64,000 nt of DNA from Pseudomonas sp. (GTDB taxonomy: Bacteria; Pseudomonadota; Gammaproteobacteria; Pseudomonadales; Pseudomonadaceae), in contig NZ_PEKX01000007.1 in the NCBI RefSeq assembly GCF_002796985.1, positions 1,381,941-1,445,940 of the forward strand, given 5' to 3'. The notes under the pieces were generated by a model. It did no database searches and had not been told where the DNA came from. It worked only from the letters and a program-made list of their open reading frames with translations. Positions 63,977-64,000 of this stretch are shown here, piece by piece (position 1 is the first letter of the stretch; each line of letters opens with the position of its first letter). The position numbers and the translations under genes were made by a program.

Positions 63977-64000
63977 AGGCAACCGGGCTGGACAACTTCA

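Noticed and set aside
60818..63982. A 1054-residue minus-strand open frame with repeated VRQ/VAEAVHRLAEGDG-type blocks
   Set aside because: Its 102-residue period simply mirrors the Ig-like repeats on the plus strand; no start signal or homology.

Overview
The window (64 kb, high GC, no rRNA, tRNA, IS element or CRISPR seen) reads as chromosome of a Pseudomonas of the aeruginosa/nitroreducens/citronellolis kind. The evidence is an 882-aa AceE with a two-lipoyl-domain AceF, an OprD porin, an SdsA-type alkylsulfatase, an OmpR-type regulator/kinase pair next to dsbD-dsbG, and Pseudomonas-type REP elements (core GAGCGAGCTTGCTCGCGAA) in three intergenic regions. The species is not resolved. The window begins inside a metallo-hydrolase gene and ends just after a giant adhesin-like gene.

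Layout. 0-9.5 kb: autotransporter with a metalloprotease-like HELAH motif, pyruvate dehydrogenase genes aceE-aceF and a PAS-GGDEF diguanylate cyclase. 9.7-15.3 kb: membrane histidine phosphatase, ClpP-like periplasmic protein, Nudix hydrolase, LysR regulator divergent from pirin plus a YcaC-like hydrolase, and a two-gene operon of unknown function. 15.2-18.4 kb: gene-poor, with a structured-RNA candidate, a decayed membrane-protein gene, an OprD porin and REP repeats. 18.4-26.4 kb: phosphonate island (phnDCE transporter, iron-dependent alcohol dehydrogenase, MFS/OPA transporter, LysR, phnX) with a second LysR gene divergent from phnD. 26.5-35 kb: mixed single genes (sterol-desaturase-like protein, AraC regulator, acetyltransferase, quinone reductase, retropepsin-like protease, degenerate methyltransferase, LtaS-type sulfatase-fold enzyme, broken LysR, cupin).

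35.2-46.7 kb: a tsdBA-like thiosulfate dehydrogenase operon with a membrane protein, a glycine-zipper protein with a His-rich tail, an AraC regulator, and an alkylsulfate-use set (FadL porin, DUF3313 lipoprotein, SdsA-like alkylsulfatase), followed by a PaaX-type regulator with a fatty acid desaturase. 46.9-50.5 kb: TetR regulator divergent from a crotonase and an acyl-CoA synthetase, with two near-identical 18-bp palindromes between them that look like its operators. 50.5-55.4 kb: dsbD-dsbG divergent from a two-component system. 55.7-64 kb: a sulfotransferase immediately upstream of a 2448-residue protein with an LEPR motif, DUF4347 domain, glycine-rich beta-helix-like region and 16 Ig-like repeats of about 102 residues.

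Taken together this is a metabolically versatile soil/water bacterium: phosphonate scavenging, surfactant (alkyl sulfate) attack, thiosulfate oxidation, acyl-CoA catabolism, oxidative periplasmic folding and surface adhesion. The parts most worth follow-up are the sulfotransferase/LEPR-DUF4347 adhesin pair, the phosphonate island that has phnX but no phnW, the TetR twin operators, the hairpin RNA candidate at 15.36-15.44 kb, and the protease-like autotransporter.
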